Shown here one piece after another: positions 35,836 to 44,357 of a DNA stretch of 64,000 nucleotides (positions are counted from its first letter, which is position 1; every line of letters begins with the position of its first letter). The notes beneath the pieces are model-generated. The model saw only the letters and a list, made by a program, of their open reading frames with translations, ran no database searches and was not told the origin of the DNA. The stretch lies in assembly GCF_008795955.1 (NCBI RefSeq), contig NZ_VMHN01000010.1, positions 62,001-126,000 on the forward strand, written 5' to 3'. The stretch is from Marinobacter denitrificans (GTDB lineage: Bacteria > Pseudomonadota > Gammaproteobacteria > Pseudomonadales > Oleiphilaceae). The position numbers and the translations under genes are program-made.

Positions 35836-37512
35836 TTATACTTTGAACTGACCCACCAGGTCACGCAGGCTCTCGCCCAGACGCGCCAGTTCGTGGCTTG
35901 CTTCGTTGGTCTGGGTTACGCCGGTATCGCTACGCTGCGCGGCATCCACAATGCGCACCACGTTCTGATTTATTTCTTCGGCAACCTGGCTTTGCTGCTC
36001 AGCGGCAGTGGCAATCTGGGTGACCTGATCGTGAATATGACCTACCGATTTCTCGATGGTACGCAGGGCATCAGTGGCGTGGTTGATTCGCTCGACCGTC
36101 TCAGTGGAACGGGTGCGCGAGGCGTCCATTCGCTCGACAGCCGCGCGGGACTCGGTCACGAAGCCGTCGATCATGCCACGAATCTGGTCAGCGGATTCCG
36201 CGCTACGCTTCGCCAGCTGACGTACTTCGTCGGCAACCACCGAGAAACCGCGGCCGTGCTCACCGGCACGAGCAGCTTCAATTGCAGCATTGAGTGCCAG
36301 CAGGTTGGTCTGGTCGGTAACCGCATGGATCACATCCAGCACCTGAGTAATCTCATCGGTTTTCTCGGCGAGATTGCTGATACGGGTGGAGCTTGCATCA
36401 ATTTCCTGGGACAGCTGATTGACGGATGACTGGGCATTGGCAATGGTCTCGCCACCGTCCCGTGCCAGCTTGTCGGCATCGGAAGCCGCACTTTCCACTT
36501 CGTTGGCGTTACCGGAAATCTGCTGGATGGTGGCCGCCATTTCGTTGATAGCCGAGGCGATCTGATCGGTCTCGGATCCCTGTTCCTGAACCGAGGCCCG
36601 GGTCTCCGTGGCAACACGGCTGAGCTCTTCCGCAGCAGAGGCGACCTGGTCGGTGGTAGCGCCCACTTCCCGAATGGTGTTCTGGATTTTCACGATAAAG
36701 GCGTTGAATCGGCGACCCAGTTCGGCAAGTTCGTCGTTACCTTCGTCGGGCAGACGGTGGCGAAGATCACCTTCACCCTCGGCAATGTCCTTCATGAGGG
36801 CAATGACCCTGTTCAGCGGGTTGGTAACGGTACGGCCAACAAAGATGCCGATCAGCAGGGCGATGATGACCACAATCACGGTGACCATGACGATAAAGCC
36901 CAGAGTGTCGGCGATTTCCTGTTCAACGTCAGCCCGGGCGGCGGCAACCACTTCTTCAATATCGGTGACATACACACCGGTGCCTATCATCCAGTCCCAC
37001 TCCGGGATTATGGTAGAAAAGGACACCTTGGGCTCTACATCACCTGAAGCCGGATTGGGCCAGTCGTAACCGAAAAAGCCGCCCTCCTCTGCCGCATCGA
37101 ACAGCGACTGAATCAGTTTTCGCACATCCGGATTCGTTGTCGGCCCTTCCCGGGAAGGATCCGGCGCATAAGCCAGGTTTTCCAGGTCGCGGGCGTAGGC
37201 AAACACGTAGTTACCCCCTGCAAACGTCATAGAGCGCAATCGATTCCTGGCTTCTTCCTTTGCCTCTGACTCGGACAGTTGCGGATTATTCTTAGCCTCC
37301 ATTACCAGGGACCGGGCTGCATCAATCATGTTTTTTAGCCCATCTTTGCGCGCCTCCAGCAAAGTTTCCTCGAGGCGAGCCAGTTCCTCCTCACCAGCAC
37401 TTTTAATATCGGCGATATCCATCCAGGCAAGGGTTGCTGCCGTAATCAATACCGGGACCAGAACACCCAACAACAGGCGAGAACGAATACGCAGCCGGCT
37501 CAGTAAGTTCAT
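35836..37512 (-). CDS. Methyl-accepting chemotaxis protein with sCache sensor
   Basis: A 558-residue chemoreceptor. Membrane segment 1 is at about 12-32; a periplasmic single-Cache domain follows (about 35-190, with GGNYVFAYARDLENLAYAPD and PEWDWMIGTGVYVTDIEEV), then membrane segment 2 (about 200-222), HAMP (about 225-275) and the signalling domain with the hairpin tip EIARAGEHGRGFSVVADEVR-like sequence (here starting AIEAARAGEHGRGF). Cache sensors of this type often bind short carboxylates. A FliA-type promoter lies about 160 bases upstream. There is no CheR-docking pentapeptide at the C-terminus (ends GQFKV). Confidence 0.93.
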   Translation of the reverse strand: MNLLSRLRIRSRLLLGVLVPVLITAATLAWMDIADIKSAGEEELARLEETLLEARKDGLKNMIDAARSLVMEAKNNPQLSESEAKEEARNRLRSMTFAGGNYVFAYARDLENLAYAPDPSREGPTTNPDVRKLIQSLFDAAEEGGFFGYDWPNPASGDVEPKVSFSTIIPEWDWMIGTGVYVTDIEEVVAAARADVEQEIADTLGFIVMVTVIVVIIALLIGIFVGRTVTNPLNRVIALMKDIAEGEGDLRHRLPDEGNDELAELGRRFNAFIVKIQNTIREVGATTDQVASAAEELSRVATETRASVQEQGSETDQIASAINEMAATIQQISGNANEVESAASDADKLARDGGETIANAQSSVNQLSQEIDASSTRISNLAEKTDEITQVLDVIHAVTDQTNLLALNAAIEAARAGEHGRGFSVVADEVRQLAKRSAESADQIRGMIDGFVTESRAAVERMDASRTRSTETVERINHATDALRTIEKSVGHIHDQVTQIATAAEQQSQVAEEINQNVVRIVDAAQRSDTGVTQTNEASHELARLGESLRDLVGQFKV

Positions 37513-37579
37513 TGACTATCACTCCGTAAAATTTTGGATGCTCTATGCAATTATCCACAATGGCGCATCGGGGTGTGTT

Positions 37580-37606
37580 CCAGTTTGTAATACGAACGTA
37601 AACTGG
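37580..37606. repeat. 27-bp interrupted inverted repeat in the MCP leader
   Basis: CCAGTTT and AAACTGG flank a 13-base centre that is AT-rich. It lies between the FliA-type promoter and the receptor start, so it could be an operator or a leader RNA hairpin. No partner copy was noticed in the window. Confidence 0.45.
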
Positions 37607-37671
37607 CGGGCAGCATCCTTGTAATACCACGCCGTAGCTCGCTAACGCTCCGGCACATGTTGCTGAATGGG

Positions 37672-37698
37672 TTATCGGCAGATAGGTGAAGGGCTTGA
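37672..37698 (-). promoter_or_regulatory. Sigma-28 (FliA) promoter for the chemoreceptor
   Basis: On the minus strand the sequence reads TCAAG, 14 bases, then GCCGATAA. The -10 is an exact match to the flagellar sigma-28 element, and TCAAG with 14-base spacing is the -35 form used in Pseudomonas. It points at the chemoreceptor gene about 160 bases downstream. Confidence 0.75.
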
Positions 37699-37741
37699 AC
37701 CGCATTTAGACTAAAGGCCTAATTCCTGACCAGAGCCACAG

Positions 37742-39121
37742 ATGAAATACCTGTATCTGATTCGACATGCCAAATCGAGCTGGGCCGATGACAGCCTCGG
37801 TGATCGCCAGCGCCCCCTGAACAGCCGGGGGCGAAAACAGCTGGGCCCTATGGGTAAAGCTGTGTGTGCGGCAGGCGTCCTGGACGGCCCGATCTTCTGT
37901 AGTAATGCGACCCGGGCGCGGCAGACCCTGGATGGCCTTATACCCGGAGATTTGCGCCAGAACACTTACGTATGCCCTGCGCTCTACACCTTTAACCACA
38001 AGGTGCTTATTGACTGGCTACAGGAGCGGCAAGAAGAAGAGAACATCACCCTGATCGGCCACAACCCTGCCCTGGAGGATCTGGCGGGCTACCTGTTGAA
38101 ACAGGCGCCGGAAAGTTTCCCGACCTGCGGCTTCATGCAGATCGCACTACCGATAAAACACTGGCATAAGCTGGCGCGGAACAAAGGGCGGCTGGAACTG
38201 TTCCTTACGCCAAAAGACGTCAGTTATGAGCAATTCAACCGTAAGCGCCTGAAGCTTCCGGACAACGAAGACTCACCCCTGGCCCGACACATTCCCGCCA
38301 CACTACACCACCAATACCAGCGCATGCGGGATCTCGAAACCGGGGTCATCCGGGGCTTTGATGACGAATTCCTCCACCAGTACCGCATCGCCATCCGGCG
38401 TAGCCGCGCCATCGCCGAGTCCGTCAGCGAGACAGGCGGCGACTCCGACCTGCGCAAGGCCACGAAGGCACTGAAAGGGCATGCCCGGGCCACCAGCCAG
38501 CTCAGAGACCTGCACGTATTCCTTGCAGACCTCGAGCGATGGCAACTGCAAGAAGATACACAATCAGCGCTGGTCAGCTCTGGTGCCAGAAGCCATTTCG
38601 CCAACCTGGCCGACGTTGAGCACCGCGCGCTCGCCAAGCGAATGGCCGGCAAGAAATACCGCAAGGACATGGACACCTGGCACCAGCTCATTACCTCTCG
38701 CCATTTTGAGAAAATTACCCGAAAACTGACAACGGTAGACATCTGGAAAGCGCTGAACAAGCGTATAAAGCAATACAACGCGCTCACGCGGCAATTGAGC
38801 CAGCAGGCACCAGACGACGACTACCATAGCCTGCGGAAACTGCTGAAACGCATACGCTACCTGGCCGAGCTGGACAAAACTGCGTTCCCGGAAATGCTCA
38901 GGCAACTGAAGCATCGCCAGCAACGTTTTGGTGATTTTCAGGATCTGCACGTGCAGATCGACATGCTGACGACCTTTCGCAACGGTATCGCCACCGAACC
39001 CGACATGCTTGAGCCCGTAGCAGGACTGAATGACCTGATAGCAGGCCTGGCGGCGGAAAAGGCCAGCATGCGAGATAAAATACTGACCCTTGGAGGTATT
39101 GATGGACACCTTGTTCTATGA
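37742..39121 (+). CDS. SixA-type histidine phosphatase fused to CHAD domain
   Basis: A 459-residue fusion. Residues 1-~165 are a histidine phosphatase of the SixA group: YLIRHAKSSW with Arg8-His9 (phospho-acceptor), FCSNATRARQT and the second His in LIGHNPALEDL. Residues ~190-450 form a CHAD domain, an alpha-helical bundle rich in Arg, Lys and His, with the two repeats opening HQYRIAIRRSRAIAES and HSLRKLLKRIRYLAEL. CHAD domains bind polyphosphate granules. Combined, the protein may dephosphorylate a phosphohistidine or act on a polyphosphate-linked target (inference). The downstream DCC gene starts inside its last codons. Confidence 0.88.
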   Translation: MKYLYLIRHAKSSWADDSLGDRQRPLNSRGRKQLGPMGKAVCAAGVLDGPIFCSNATRARQTLDGLIPGDLRQNTYVCPALYTFNHKVLIDWLQERQEEENITLIGHNPALEDLAGYLLKQAPESFPTCGFMQIALPIKHWHKLARNKGRLELFLTPKDVSYEQFNRKRLKLPDNEDSPLARHIPATLHHQYQRMRDLETGVIRGFDDEFLHQYRIAIRRSRAIAESVSETGGDSDLRKATKALKGHARATSQLRDLHVFLADLERWQLQEDTQSALVSSGARSHFANLADVEHRALAKRMAGKKYRKDMDTWHQLITSRHFEKITRKLTTVDIWKALNKRIKQYNALTRQLSQQAPDDDYHSLRKLLKRIRYLAELDKTAFPEMLRQLKHRQQRFGDFQDLHVQIDMLTTFRNGIATEPDMLEPVAGLNDLIAGLAAEKASMRDKILTLGGIDGHLVL

Positions 39122-39455
39122 CGGCCAGTGCCCTTTGTGCGCAAAGGAAATCAGTACCCTGAGGAAACTGCAGCGGGGTGACCTTGTGTTCGCCGACATC
39201 CACGCCCAGCAGAACCGCAAGGGTATGCTGCCAGATCGGGAAGCGCTGCTACGCCGGTTACACCTGCTGACCGGTGACGGCAACTGGGTGATTGGCCTGC
39301 CCGCCAACGTGTGCGCCTGGTCTCACACCCGCCTTGGATTCTTTTTCAAGCCCTTACTCTGGCCGGTCATTTACCCCGTTGCAGAACGCATCTACGAAAG
39401 CTGGGCGGACAAACGCTACGAGCGGAAATACGCCTGTGGTACCTGCGAGGTGTAA
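39102..39455 (+). CDS. DCC-family thiol-disulfide oxidoreductase-like protein (DUF393)
   Basis: A 117-residue protein of the DCC family, named after its N-terminal motif: here YDGQCPLCAKEIS, with Cys10-Pro-Leu-Cys13 as a thioredoxin-like redox pair. The later part contains the typical WSHTRLGFFFKPLLWPVIYP segment and ends with a CGTC pair at the C-terminus. ATG 39102 is preceded by GGAGGT and overlaps the SixA-CHAD gene by 20 bases, so the two are translationally linked. Function of the family is unknown. Confidence 0.85.
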   Translation: MDTLFYDGQCPLCAKEISTLRKLQRGDLVFADIHAQQNRKGMLPDREALLRRLHLLTGDGNWVIGLPANVCAWSHTRLGFFFKPLLWPVIYPVAERIYESWADKRYERKYACGTCEV

Positions 39456-39462
39456 CCGCATT

Positions 39463-40353
39463 TCATACGGAACGCGCGCGCCCGGTCCAGGCCGACCAGG
39501 AGTAAAGCCCCAGCGCTATCCAGATCATCACGAAGCTCAACAGTTTTTCCCCGCTCATGGGCTCGTCAAACACGAACAGCGCGATAAAGAACTGTAGCGT
39601 GGGGTTGATGTACATCAGAAAGCCCACCGTAGCCAGGCGCAACCGGCGGGCAGCACCTGCGAAGAGTAGCAGCGGGATAGCCGTGACCCCGCCACTGGAG
39701 ATCAGCAGTAACGTGATCGTTGAACTGTCGCTGAAATGGGACTGGCCGGCAGAGCTCAACCACGCGAGTGCCAGCAGACTGACAGGCAGTAGCAGCAAAG
39801 TTTCCACGAAGAGGCCCGACAGGCCATCCAGCTCTACCTGTTTGCGCAGCAGGCCGTAGGTACCGAAACTGAAGGCCAGCACCAGTGTTATCCAGGGCAC
39901 CAGGCCCAGCAGGAACAACTGGTACAGAATGGCAATGGTGGCCAGCGCTACGGCCACAACCTGCAAGCGGGAGATGGTCTCTTTCAACACCAACATGCCC
40001 AGGGCCACATTCACCAGCGGCGTGAGGAAGTAACCCAGGCTGGCCTGGAGTACGTGGCGGGTTTCCACGGCGTAGATGTACACACCCCAGTTCACCGCAA
40101 TAAACACCGCACAGCCAAATACGAAACCGAGCTTTTTGGGGCGTGCCAGCGCTACTTTTATCGGCTGCCAGCGCTTGAGAATTGTCACCACTACCGCCAG
40201 AAAGACGCAGGACCAGATAACCCGGTGAATAAGCACCTCGTACGACGGCACCCCCGCGAACAGGGCAAAGTACAGAGGGAAGCAACCCCAGATGGTATAG
40301 GCGGAAAGGCCGTACAGAACGCCCTTGGTAGCTTCGGGGGTGGCAGTTTTCAT
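39463..40353 (-). CDS. rarD: EamA-family permease, RarD type
   Basis: A 296-residue membrane protein with ten predicted segments made of two EamA repeats. The opening GVLYGLSAYTIWGCFPLYFA and VNWGVYIYAVETRHVLQASL are characteristic of RarD, a drug/metabolite transporter superfamily member first linked to chloramphenicol sensitivity. Substrate is unknown. It is convergent with the DCC gene (7 bases) and has its own promoter region shared with the rhodanese gene upstream. Confidence 0.9.
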   Translation of the reverse strand: MKTATPEATKGVLYGLSAYTIWGCFPLYFALFAGVPSYEVLIHRVIWSCVFLAVVVTILKRWQPIKVALARPKKLGFVFGCAVFIAVNWGVYIYAVETRHVLQASLGYFLTPLVNVALGMLVLKETISRLQVVAVALATIAILYQLFLLGLVPWITLVLAFSFGTYGLLRKQVELDGLSGLFVETLLLLPVSLLALAWLSSAGQSHFSDSSTITLLLISSGGVTAIPLLLFAGAARRLRLATVGFLMYINPTLQFFIALFVFDEPMSGEKLLSFVMIWIALGLYSWSAWTGRARSV

Positions 40354-40456
40354 AGCTTCCTCATGATCCGGTGCATCAATTTAGCACACTGCTGGTGACG
40401 CCTGCCCGCCAAATGCCTTACTCTCGGTGTATTCCTTCTGCGCTTTGGAGAACCCC

Positions 40457-40837
40457 ATGAAAACGGCCCATGACCTGGTTACGCAAGCCAAACAGGATAT
40501 TCACGAAGTCCCGCTGGACCAGGCGGATGATGCGATCCGGAAAGCGGACATGCTGATCGATGTGAGAGACCCCGACGAATACCGCACCAGCCACATCCCC
40601 GGGGCTGTAAATATTTCTCGGGGCATGCTGGAATTCAAGTTCAGCAACGATCCGGCGCTGGGAAGCCGTGATCTCAACATTGTGTGTTACTGCAAAACCT
40701 CTGGCCGGGCGGCTCTCAGTGCGAAAGCTTTGCAGGAAATGGGATACCTGCGTGTGACTTCGATTGCCGGTGGATTTGACGCCTGGCAGGAGGCCGGCAA
40801 GGAAGTTGCCAAACCTGAGTTGCCTTCTTTCGAGTAA
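40457..40837 (+). CDS. Rhodanese-like sulfurtransferase
   Basis: A 126-residue single-domain rhodanese. DVRDPDEYRTSHIPGAVNI is the family CH2A region and the active loop is CYCKTSGRAA with the catalytic Cys79 in a six-residue loop. There is no signal peptide, so it is cytosolic. ATG 40457 gives the normal family start. It would carry a persulfide from thiosulfate or another donor; the acceptor is unknown. It is convergent with the YchJ gene, 9 bases apart. Confidence 0.9.
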   Translation: MKTAHDLVTQAKQDIHEVPLDQADDAIRKADMLIDVRDPDEYRTSHIPGAVNISRGMLEFKFSNDPALGSRDLNIVCYCKTSGRAALSAKALQEMGYLRVTSIAGGFDAWQEAGKEVAKPELPSFE

Positions 40838-40846
40838 CTGCGACTA

Positions 40847-41305
40847 TCAGAGGCAACAGGCCTTGTGCTTTTTACCGCTACCACAGGGACAGCGCTCGTT
40901 CCTGCCAGGTTTGAGCACACCTTCGCTGGTATCGCCGCTGACGTAGTACCAGTGCCCGCCCTCCAACCGGAAGCGGGATGTCTCTTCCAGGTAACCCCAG
41001 CTGTCACCAACACGATAGATGGCACGAAAATGCACAGTGCCGTCGTTACACGAATGATCCGACGATAATATCTGCAACGCAGTCCATCGGGGTGAGTCTT
41101 CCAGGCCCAGGCTTTGTGGGCGGGTACTGCTGTGCCAGGTGGATTGCAGATAGTCGGCCAGTTTCAGCACAAACGCGCTGTAACGGGACCGCATAAGTGC
41201 TTCCGGCGTTGGTGCCGGTTTGCCCTCATGGAAACGTCCACAGCAAGCCCTGTAAGATTCCCCACTGCCACACGGACAACGCTCCGGAATAACCTCTGCA
41301 ACCAT
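40847..41305 (-). CDS. ychJ: YchJ-family protein with two SEC-C zinc motifs
   Basis: A 152-residue UPF0225/YchJ protein. A zinc-binding SEC-C motif is present at each end: CPCGSGESYRACC (residues ~10-22) and CPCGSGKKHKACCL at the C-terminus. Between them is an NTF2-like domain (ALMRSRYSAFVLKLADYL, HFRAIYRVGDSWGYLEETS). The terminal SEC-C resembles the one by which SecA binds SecB and ribosomes. The cellular role of YchJ is not known. Confidence 0.92.
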   Translation of the reverse strand: MVAEVIPERCPCGSGESYRACCGRFHEGKPAPTPEALMRSRYSAFVLKLADYLQSTWHSSTRPQSLGLEDSPRWTALQILSSDHSCNDGTVHFRAIYRVGDSWGYLEETSRFRLEGGHWYYVSGDTSEGVLKPGRNERCPCGSGKKHKACCL

Positions 41306-41406
41306 ATGACAAGCCTCCTGGCCGGGGTAAATGGTTCATTTTAACAGTTTTAGTTGCCCCGCCGCTGTGATATCAACACTCATTCATGTGTTCGAGGAGC
41401 CTGATT

Positions 41407-42138
41407 GTGACGGATCTTTCCCTGCTGCAGATCATCCTCGCTAATCTCGCCCTGCTGGCCGGTTCCTGTCTGCAGGGAGTGGCAGGCTATGGCATCGGAA
41501 CCCTGGCTGCGCCGCTGCTTTTTCTGATCAGCCCCGTGTTGGTGCCGGCACCGTTAGTCCTTAATGCGTTGGTACTGACGGTTTTCATGGTGATGCGAAA
41601 CCGGGGCGCTCTGCAGATACGGGAAGTTCGCTTTGCGATCGGTGGAGGGATTGCAGGGATGGTGCTGGCGGGCGTCACCCTGATGCTGATCTCACCCAAG
41701 GGCTTCGAGCTGGTGTTCGGCGTGCTGATCCTGCTTGGCGTTTTGCTCAGCGTGGCCGGTTTGCGCCCTGCCCTTAACGCCCGTAACAGCATCCTGGCCG
41801 GTGCCGCTTCGACCTATATGGGGACGATAACCGCTGTGGGCGGGCCACCGATCGCGTTGATTTACCAGAATCAGAAAGGCCCGTTGGTGCGGGCGAATAT
41901 GTCGGCATTCTTTCTGGTGGCCAGCTTTTTCAGTATTGCGGCCCTGGTGGCGTCCGGGTACCTGGGGCAGCAGGAACTGCAACTGTTTGCAGTCACTTTC
42001 CCGGGGGTGTTGGTGGGGTTCTGGCTTTCCGGAAAGCTGGTCAATCGCATGCCCTTTGACGGGCTGAGGCCCGTCATTCTTGGCATTGCGGCCCTGGCTG
42101 GCGCGGCGGCACTGGTTCGCGGCCTGATGTCGCTGTGA
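41407..42138 (+). CDS. TauE/SafE (TSUP) family membrane transporter
   Basis: A 243-residue integral membrane protein with eight predicted segments in two repeats. The second repeat motif, AASTYMGTITAVGGPPIALIYQ, is the conserved TauE/SafE signature. I take GTG 41407, 7 bases after GAGGAG; ATG 41386 is in frame, but it would put the ribosome site inside the gene. TSUP proteins export or import sulfite, sulfonates or organic acids; the substrate is not inferable from neighbours. Confidence 0.85.
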   Translation: MTDLSLLQIILANLALLAGSCLQGVAGYGIGTLAAPLLFLISPVLVPAPLVLNALVLTVFMVMRNRGALQIREVRFAIGGGIAGMVLAGVTLMLISPKGFELVFGVLILLGVLLSVAGLRPALNARNSILAGAASTYMGTITAVGGPPIALIYQNQKGPLVRANMSAFFLVASFFSIAALVASGYLGQQELQLFAVTFPGVLVGFWLSGKLVNRMPFDGLRPVILGIAALAGAAALVRGLMSL

Positions 42139-42161
42139 TCCAGCGGCTCTATTCATGAGCG

Positions 42162-42842
42162 CTATTCAGCCCACAAGCGTGCCCGGAAGCGGCTCTGTTT
42201 CCACAGTACCGCCACCCAGACCGCATGCAGGTTGATCAGAAGTGCCAGTACCCACTCGAAAGCATCGTCCATCTGGCTATAGATATCGGGCACCACGGCG
42301 GTCAGGATAACGGAGAGGATACCTACCGCCAGAGCCAGTTCACATAACCATAACAGGCGTTTACCGCTGCGATGCCATCGCGGATGCTCCGTCAGCGCAG
42401 AGCTGATCAGCAACTGCGCAATGTAGGTAAGAGAAAAGTACAGCACCACGCCGATGCGCCGCGTCAGGTTGAAGCCGTCTCCTTCATGCCCGAGAGCCAG
42501 GGTATAGGCCGCCAGCGACACACAGGCAACAAAGCCCAGCCAGGGAATCCAGAGACGTCCCCGGGTGGTGGCGCCCAGTTGCGATAGCCAGCGGCCATTC
42601 AGGAACCAGAACAGGATGCCGAGAACCGCTGCCGGCAACATGGTGCCCTTGAAGATAAAATAGCTGGTCCCATAGCGGCCGGTACGGCTGATACTGGTAC
42701 AGCTGTCCCAATAAGGCACACACCAGGAGATGTAACCTTCGAGCACTGATACGGCAAACGTGGTGTGTATGGTTATCAAAGGCGTGAGGGCAGCAGCCAA
42801 GGCTATCCACCACATTAGAATGCCGTTTTTCCGGTGATTCAT
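42162..42842 (-). CDS. Unrecognised membrane protein, possibly Frag1/DRAM/Sfk1-like
   Basis: A 226-residue protein with about six membrane segments. After the first segment an extracytoplasmic loop has WCVPYWDSCTSISRTGRYG with two Cys, then alternating membrane helices and a polar loop at EHPRWHRSGKR. The first loop (aromatic, Ile-Ser-x-Thr-Gly) is reminiscent of the Frag1/DRAM/Sfk1 family, but I am not sure. ATG 42842 is preferred over an upstream TTG. It is convergent with the TauE-like gene and divergent from the HD-GYP gene. Confidence 0.6.
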   Translation of the reverse strand: MNHRKNGILMWWIALAAALTPLITIHTTFAVSVLEGYISWCVPYWDSCTSISRTGRYGTSYFIFKGTMLPAAVLGILFWFLNGRWLSQLGATTRGRLWIPWLGFVACVSLAAYTLALGHEGDGFNLTRRIGVVLYFSLTYIAQLLISSALTEHPRWHRSGKRLLWLCELALAVGILSVILTAVVPDIYSQMDDAFEWVLALLINLHAVWVAVLWKQSRFRARLWAE

Positions 42843-42901
42843 AGCACTCTGCCTCACACCCGCCAAGCCCGACTACAAAGCATCGCTTTTTGTTACAGCA
42901 T

Positions 42902-42931
42902 TTGACAATGTTTTAGAAATCAAGCGATACA
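42902..42931 (+). promoter_or_regulatory. Sigma-70 promoter for the HD-GYP gene
   Basis: A consensus TTGACA at 42902-42907 is followed by 18 bases and GATACA at 42926-42931. It lies about 100 bases before the HD-GYP start and points in the right direction. Confidence 0.5.
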
Positions 42932-43028
42932 CTGAAGCGGCATTCACTCATACTTTAGTCCTAGTGCTTAAAGTCTGACCAGGGAGCAATTTGGTCAGCA
43001 TGCCATTCCCGGTTTGAGATGCTGTAGC

Positions 43029-44357
43029 ATGCCCACGGCCCGTCAGGACATCATAGAGACTGAAATCCCTGTATCCCAGCTGCAGATCGGGATGCACGTC
43101 GTTCGGCTGGACCGGCCATGGGAAGAAACGGACTTCCTGCTGCAGGGATTTATCCTCCAGAACGACGAAGACGTGCTCGCTGTTCAGCAACAGTGCAAAA
43201 CGGTCGTTGTCGAAGGGCGGGTGGATGTTATCCCGGAAACCCTGGAGAGATTGCCCGCAAGCCGTAAAACCAGGACAGGGAAGCCCGCCCCGAAAGATAC
43301 GTCAACGGAGGATTCCTCCTCCATTCCCAAGCGCAAAGTCACCTACATCAACAAGGTAGACGCCAGTCGCGAAATGGCCGCGGCGACGATGAGCTACTCG
43401 GATGCCAAGGCCACCGCCAAGAACATCATGTCTAACCTGCGGCTCGGGCGAACACTGGAGATGAACCAGATCCACCAGGTGGTGGATAGCTGTGTCGACA
43501 GCGTACTGCGGAATGATAACGCCCTGCTGCTGCTTACCAAAATCAAGAACAAGGACGAATACACTGCAGAACACTGCATCAACGTGTCTATTCTGTCAGC
43601 GGCGTTTGGCAAGCACCTGGGGCTTCTGGAAGGAGAGATCCGCACTGTTGCCCTGTGCGGGTTGCTGCATGATGTGGGCAAGATGCGCATTGACGACGAG
43701 ATCCTGAACAAGCCCGGCGCGCTCACACCGGAAGAATTCGCAGTGATGAAAAACCACACCACCTTCGGGCGTGACGTGCTGGCCGCCCTGCCCCGGCTGG
43801 CCTATGCAGCGGTTGACGTGGCCTATTCACATCATGAGCGAATGGATGGCAAGGGCTATCCACGGGGCCTGTCCGGGCATCAGATCCCGTTGTTTGCGAA
43901 AATTGTGGGGCTGGTGGATACCTACGATGCCATTACCAGCTCCCGCGTGTACGACAAGGGCCGTGCCTCCATGGAGGCACTGCAGATCATTCACCGGAAC
44001 AAGGGTGCCCAGTTTGATGCGGGCCTCGCGGTGGAATTTATCCGCATGATCGGCGTCTACCCGCCCGGCTCCATTGTGGAAATGACCAACGGTGAGGTGG
44101 GCATTGTGGTGGCCACCCATGCTGCCAGCAAACTCAAACCCAGGGTACTGCTGGTGCGTGACGCCAACAAACACCCGCTGGCCACCTTCCGCGAAGTGGA
44201 TCTGCTGAAAGAGACCCGGGATAGTGGAGGGCACCCCTACAAAATCGCACGGGAAGTGCCCGATGAAAGCTACGGCATTGTGATGAAAGAGTTCATCGAA
44301 CAGGGCATCCTCAACCGCAAGGCTCCGGAAGTATCAAGCCTCAGCCCCGGTCAATGA
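43029..44357 (+). CDS. HD-GYP c-di-GMP phosphodiesterase with N-terminal DUF3391
   Basis: A 442-residue cytosolic protein. Residues ~10-130 form the DUF3391 domain typical of this group (VSQLQIGMHVVRLDRPW). The HD-GYP domain covers ~150-340: LLHDVGKM with His214-Asp215, HHERMDGKGYPRGL with GYP at 276-278, all metal-site residues intact. It should hydrolyse c-di-GMP to pGpG or GMP. ATG 43029 is used; TTG 43014 is in frame upstream. Its 3' end overlaps the convergent thioesterase gene by 17 bases. Confidence 0.9.
   Translation: MPTARQDIIETEIPVSQLQIGMHVVRLDRPWEETDFLLQGFILQNDEDVLAVQQQCKTVVVEGRVDVIPETLERLPASRKTRTGKPAPKDTSTEDSSSIPKRKVTYINKVDASREMAAATMSYSDAKATAKNIMSNLRLGRTLEMNQIHQVVDSCVDSVLRNDNALLLLTKIKNKDEYTAEHCINVSILSAAFGKHLGLLEGEIRTVALCGLLHDVGKMRIDDEILNKPGALTPEEFAVMKNHTTFGRDVLAALPRLAYAAVDVAYSHHERMDGKGYPRGLSGHQIPLFAKIVGLVDTYDAITSSRVYDKGRASMEALQIIHRNKGAQFDAGLAVEFIRMIGVYPPGSIVEMTNGEVGIVVATHAASKLKPRVLLVRDANKHPLATFREVDLLKETRDSGGHPYKIAREVPDESYGIVMKEFIEQGILNRKAPEVSSLSPGQ

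Noticed and set aside
43014..43028. TTG start for the HD-GYP gene
   Set aside because: It adds five residues (opening Met-Arg-Cys-Cys) with no better ribosome site; ATG 43029 fits the family start.
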